This document shows, piece by piece, positions 61,021-64,000 of a DNA stretch of 64,000 nucleotides. Location: NCBI GenBank assembly GCA_017590115.1, contig JAGGNK010008337.1, positions 3,037,412 through 3,101,411 on the forward strand, read 5' to 3'. The notes beneath the pieces are model-generated. The model was not told the DNA's origin. It searched no databases and saw only the letters and a program-made list of their open reading frames with translations. The translations under genes and the position numbers were made by a program. This stretch comes from Montifringilla adamsi (Eukaryota; Chordata; Aves; Passeriformes; Passeridae). Numbering within the stretch: position 1 is the first letter of the stretch; every line of letters starts with the position of its first letter.

Positions 61021-64000
61021 AGAGATGGGGTATGTATCCCCAGATTTCTTCAAGGTTCTTGTCAAAAAACCCTCCTGAATACCTCGACAACTTGCACATT
61101 ATGCTGCCAGTGCAAAACTTCTGGTGAAAAATACATATGTGCATAAGGAGTATAAAAAAATACATGTGCTGTACATTTCAGTACACTGGTTCTTCAAGTG
61201 CTGGCCACAACAAGAGGGATTTCCTTGAGTACCCCCATGTATCCTGGCTCATATGAATTCAGTGGGAACTTTGCTCTTATTCCACTTTCTCCATCGAATC
61301 ACACAAAAACGCAGCAACCCTTTGCTACTAATCAGGAACTTTAGTATTAAATCAGGATCTTTAACATTGAACCCAGATCTTTAATACAAGCACACTTCAG
61401 ACATTCCCTAGCAGTGTCAAACCACAGTGCATAATACAGTATCAGTATTTAAACCTCCATCCCAATCTGGGTTGAAAACAAGGTATTTCTCTGTCTGTGT
61501 AACACCTTTCATTCCTCCTCAATGGGAAGAGAATGGCTCAACTGCAGATCACAGATCTTAAACAACCGGAGTCAAGTCGCAAAGGCGGTGTTAGCAGGTC
61601 AACAGTTTGAACTCCTCTCTCTACACATCTCCACTTGCCACCAGGTCAACACAAATATTTAAGGGCTGAGCGCAGCTGTGAACAAAGCGAGCCCAGCGCT
61701 GCCGAAGGGGCACGGATCCTTCCCCCTCACACACCACGGCAAAGTCCCTGAATGCTGGGGCCACTGTCCCCTTTCCTTCTCAGACAAAATCCACCTGGTG
61801 GTGGATGCAGCCTGCAGGCCTGACAACTCCTGGGTGTAATTGCAAATTCTTTCAAAATTCCTCTACAAGGCTTACTCCACCTCTCCATATTTTTCATAAT
61901 ACTTCTCAGCAGCAATTTAAGTTTTATTTCCACCAAATCTTGTTTCCTACAGCCTGTTGCTTACAGAACACTGTTCTGGAAATAGACATTACAGACTAGT
62001 CAGATACTGGAGGACCAGGTGACATAGAGATGTGTGACTTTGCCCTTAGAGCACTGTTTGAGAGAAAGTCTTATCCACCACATTTCCAGCCTGACTCCAG
62101 CTGCTTGTCCTAACTCAGCAGCACACTGCATCGACTACACAATAACCAAATAACCCAGGGATTCCGAAGGTGTGCCTAGTTGAATATTCCAGCGTGACTC
62201 AGGAGTGGTGTGGAAGTTTATCTGGAGGATGCTCTTGGGACCATACCTCAAGCACTCTGCTTCTTGTGAGACCTGACTCAACATTCAAGTAAATACCTAC
62301 TGAAGCAACAATTTTAGTTCTTCTTTTTACCTGACTTCTGGTCAGCCAAAGGTAAGTAAGAAACAGAAAAAAGTATCATGTATCCTGTTCTGCTTTAACA
62401 AAAAATCTGGACTTTGGGCTTCTGGAGCCAAGGAGAAATTCCTTAACTTCCACCAGATGTAGAACACATATTTTCCTTTCAGGGCAGCTGCTGGAATAAA
62501 TGTCTGACACTAAACAGCGAACGCTACCGCAGACCTGACTTCATCCAGACCCAACATCCTCCAAAAAAGGTCATCAAACACTGAGTATGTAGAGGATTAA
62601 TGATCACTAATCGAGGTTTTCATACAGGATCTGGGCACACTCATATTACAACATTCAGCAATAACAGGAGGAGGCCACACTGGATCAAATGGATCCTTAC
62701 TGACCATGGCACAGAAAGTTAATTTAGGAGCACCCTCCGCCATGGAAAGAAACTACACGTGTAAAAACAGCAGATCAGGAGCCATGAGTTTAAAAACAAA
62801 TTATTACAAAAAAATTTAAAAATATATAGTACCCTGTGTCTCCATTTCCCCACAGCATTTTGAAATCCATTCTCAAGTATGTAAATCTTGCAGTTTTACT
62901 GACATTAGTAAAGGGAGCACAAAATAGAACTTCAAATTGTTAAAATAAAAAAAATCTAAGGTAGATCATTAAAGTACAGAATTTTATACCTGTCTATTAT
63001 TCCCTGCACCTATATACTTGGGTGGGGAAAACCACACACACACTCACAATGGTGCCAACCCTTTTCATCTGATAATTTCAGCCAATAAAGCTGTGAAAAT
63101 TACCAAGTCCCACCTTCAAAGCTATCATTGTTATTACAGATGAGTTCCTCTCTTCCCCTCTTTCTCACTCATACACATACATGCACACAGATGAGCTGCC
63201 AGTTCTATTTATTAGACTCCTCATACACAGAGAGCAGATAGCTCATCTGCATTTTATCAGGTGCCTGTATAATTAAAGCTTATTGCAAACAGAGATATTA
63301 TTGGTGTATTTTATTACTTGTCTATGAGCAACCGAACAAAGTAAGAGGCATAAATGAATTCAGTTTTACAGTACTTTGTTTTAAACAAATGTCACTACCT
63401 GCACACACACACCTAATTATCAGTTCTTACACATTCTGCCAAATATCAAGCCTATAGTTCATAAGCCAGACTCACGACAGGCAGTAAATATATTCTCTCT
63501 AATTTAAAATTTTATTGCAAAATACCCTCTGCACTATGTTAACCTACACTAAATCACAATCTGCAACACCAACAGCCTCACTGGTGTTTACTTACTCATT
63601 CAAAAAATGAAAAACAGGATGAATCCATACCCCCACAGATCTGTACTAAAAGATATAGGTACACATTTTGAAACAATGATGCGAGATGAGAGGCTGTAAA
63701 AAATGCTTAAAGATGGAAAATAATAAAGTGGCTTCTGGCTAATCACATTTTTTAAAGACTGACATTCAGAGTTGAGGGTCCACACAAGCCTTTCAGAAGT
63801 TCCCCAGCAGTTTTCCTAGACTGTATTAAAATGCAGATTTTTTTACCTAGATCAGGTAGAGCATTCCATAGCCATGATGGGCTGTACTGTGGGGTAAAAC
63901 TCTGTTTAGCAGTGTGAATTACGGGAGGCCATCAGACACCTCCATAACAAAGAGCAGCACGCTCAGGAACGGGGTCTCTGGAAGGAACTCAAATTCAAGT
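61021..64000. other. Unique non-coding DNA, no gene seen
   Basis: Short unrecognised frames only. It includes the three-unit 20-bp repeat at 61331-61390, a short CA run near 63,035-63,043 and AT-rich sequence near 63,260-63,400 that could be regulatory. No exon or repeat family is supported. Confidence 0.55.
61331..61390 (+). repeat. Three imperfect 20-bp tandem units
   Basis: ATCAGGAACTTTAGTATTAA, ATCAGGATCTTTAACATTGA and ACCCAGATCTTTAATACAAG follow each other directly. The shared core is CAG(G/A)(A/T)(A/T)CTTTA; the three units have drifted. Confidence 0.8.

Noticed and set aside
1..64000. CRISPR arrays, operons, bacterial or viral genes, microRNA or rRNA genes
   Set aside because: No regularly spaced repeats, no gene-dense layout, no recognisable microRNA seeds or rRNA; the window is vertebrate non-coding DNA.

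Overview
The window reads as vertebrate nuclear DNA, most likely from a passerine bird. The best evidence is a short interspersed element at about 3391-3526 (minus strand). It has a tRNA-Ile-derived head and a CR1 LINE-type tail, the architecture of the songbird element TguSINE1. A decayed LINE of the CR1 superfamily at about 12205-13245, the low density of other repeats, AT-rich unique sequence and general CpG scarcity all fit an avian genome. The family names come from recalled consensus sequences and were not checked by a search.

I find no protein-coding gene. Open frames of 60-173 codons occur on both strands, often overlapping each other. None matches a family I recognise, and several run through repeats or homopolymers. 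The window is therefore intergenic (a gene desert) or part of a very large intron. The sequence alone cannot decide which, and no exon, tRNA gene, rRNA, microRNA or CpG-island promoter could be supported.

Layout: 1-12 kb is unique sequence with one SINE, a decayed palindromic repeat near 7.44-7.53 kb and small local repeats. 12.2-13.25 kb is the ancient CR1 copy. 16.5-19.05 kb holds the most unusual structure seen: about 108 bp at 16492-16599 recurs in inverted orientation at 18933-19042 with only about three substitutions and a 2-nt length change. The right-hand arm lies in a block that looks like conserved regulatory DNA. 18.9-22.3 kb is a run of repeat-free, AT-rich, homeodomain-core-rich blocks, the best place to look for enhancers. 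Similar but smaller candidate blocks occur near 26.4-27.0, 28.1-28.3, 33.6-34.06, 35.3, 37.0, 38.7-39.3, 44.8 and 59.9 kb. 43.3-43.6 kb has three CACGTG E-boxes, two of them inside adjacent perfect palindromes. 60.5-61.0 kb is the most GC/CpG-rich part.

No undescribed multi-gene system is present. The leads are structural or regulatory: the inverted duplication, the E-box palindromes, a knot-like set of inverted repeats at 5.76-5.92 kb, a tandem duplication at 38.5 kb and remnants of old amniote palindromic repeats. Calls of conserved non-coding DNA are inferred from composition only and need an alignment.
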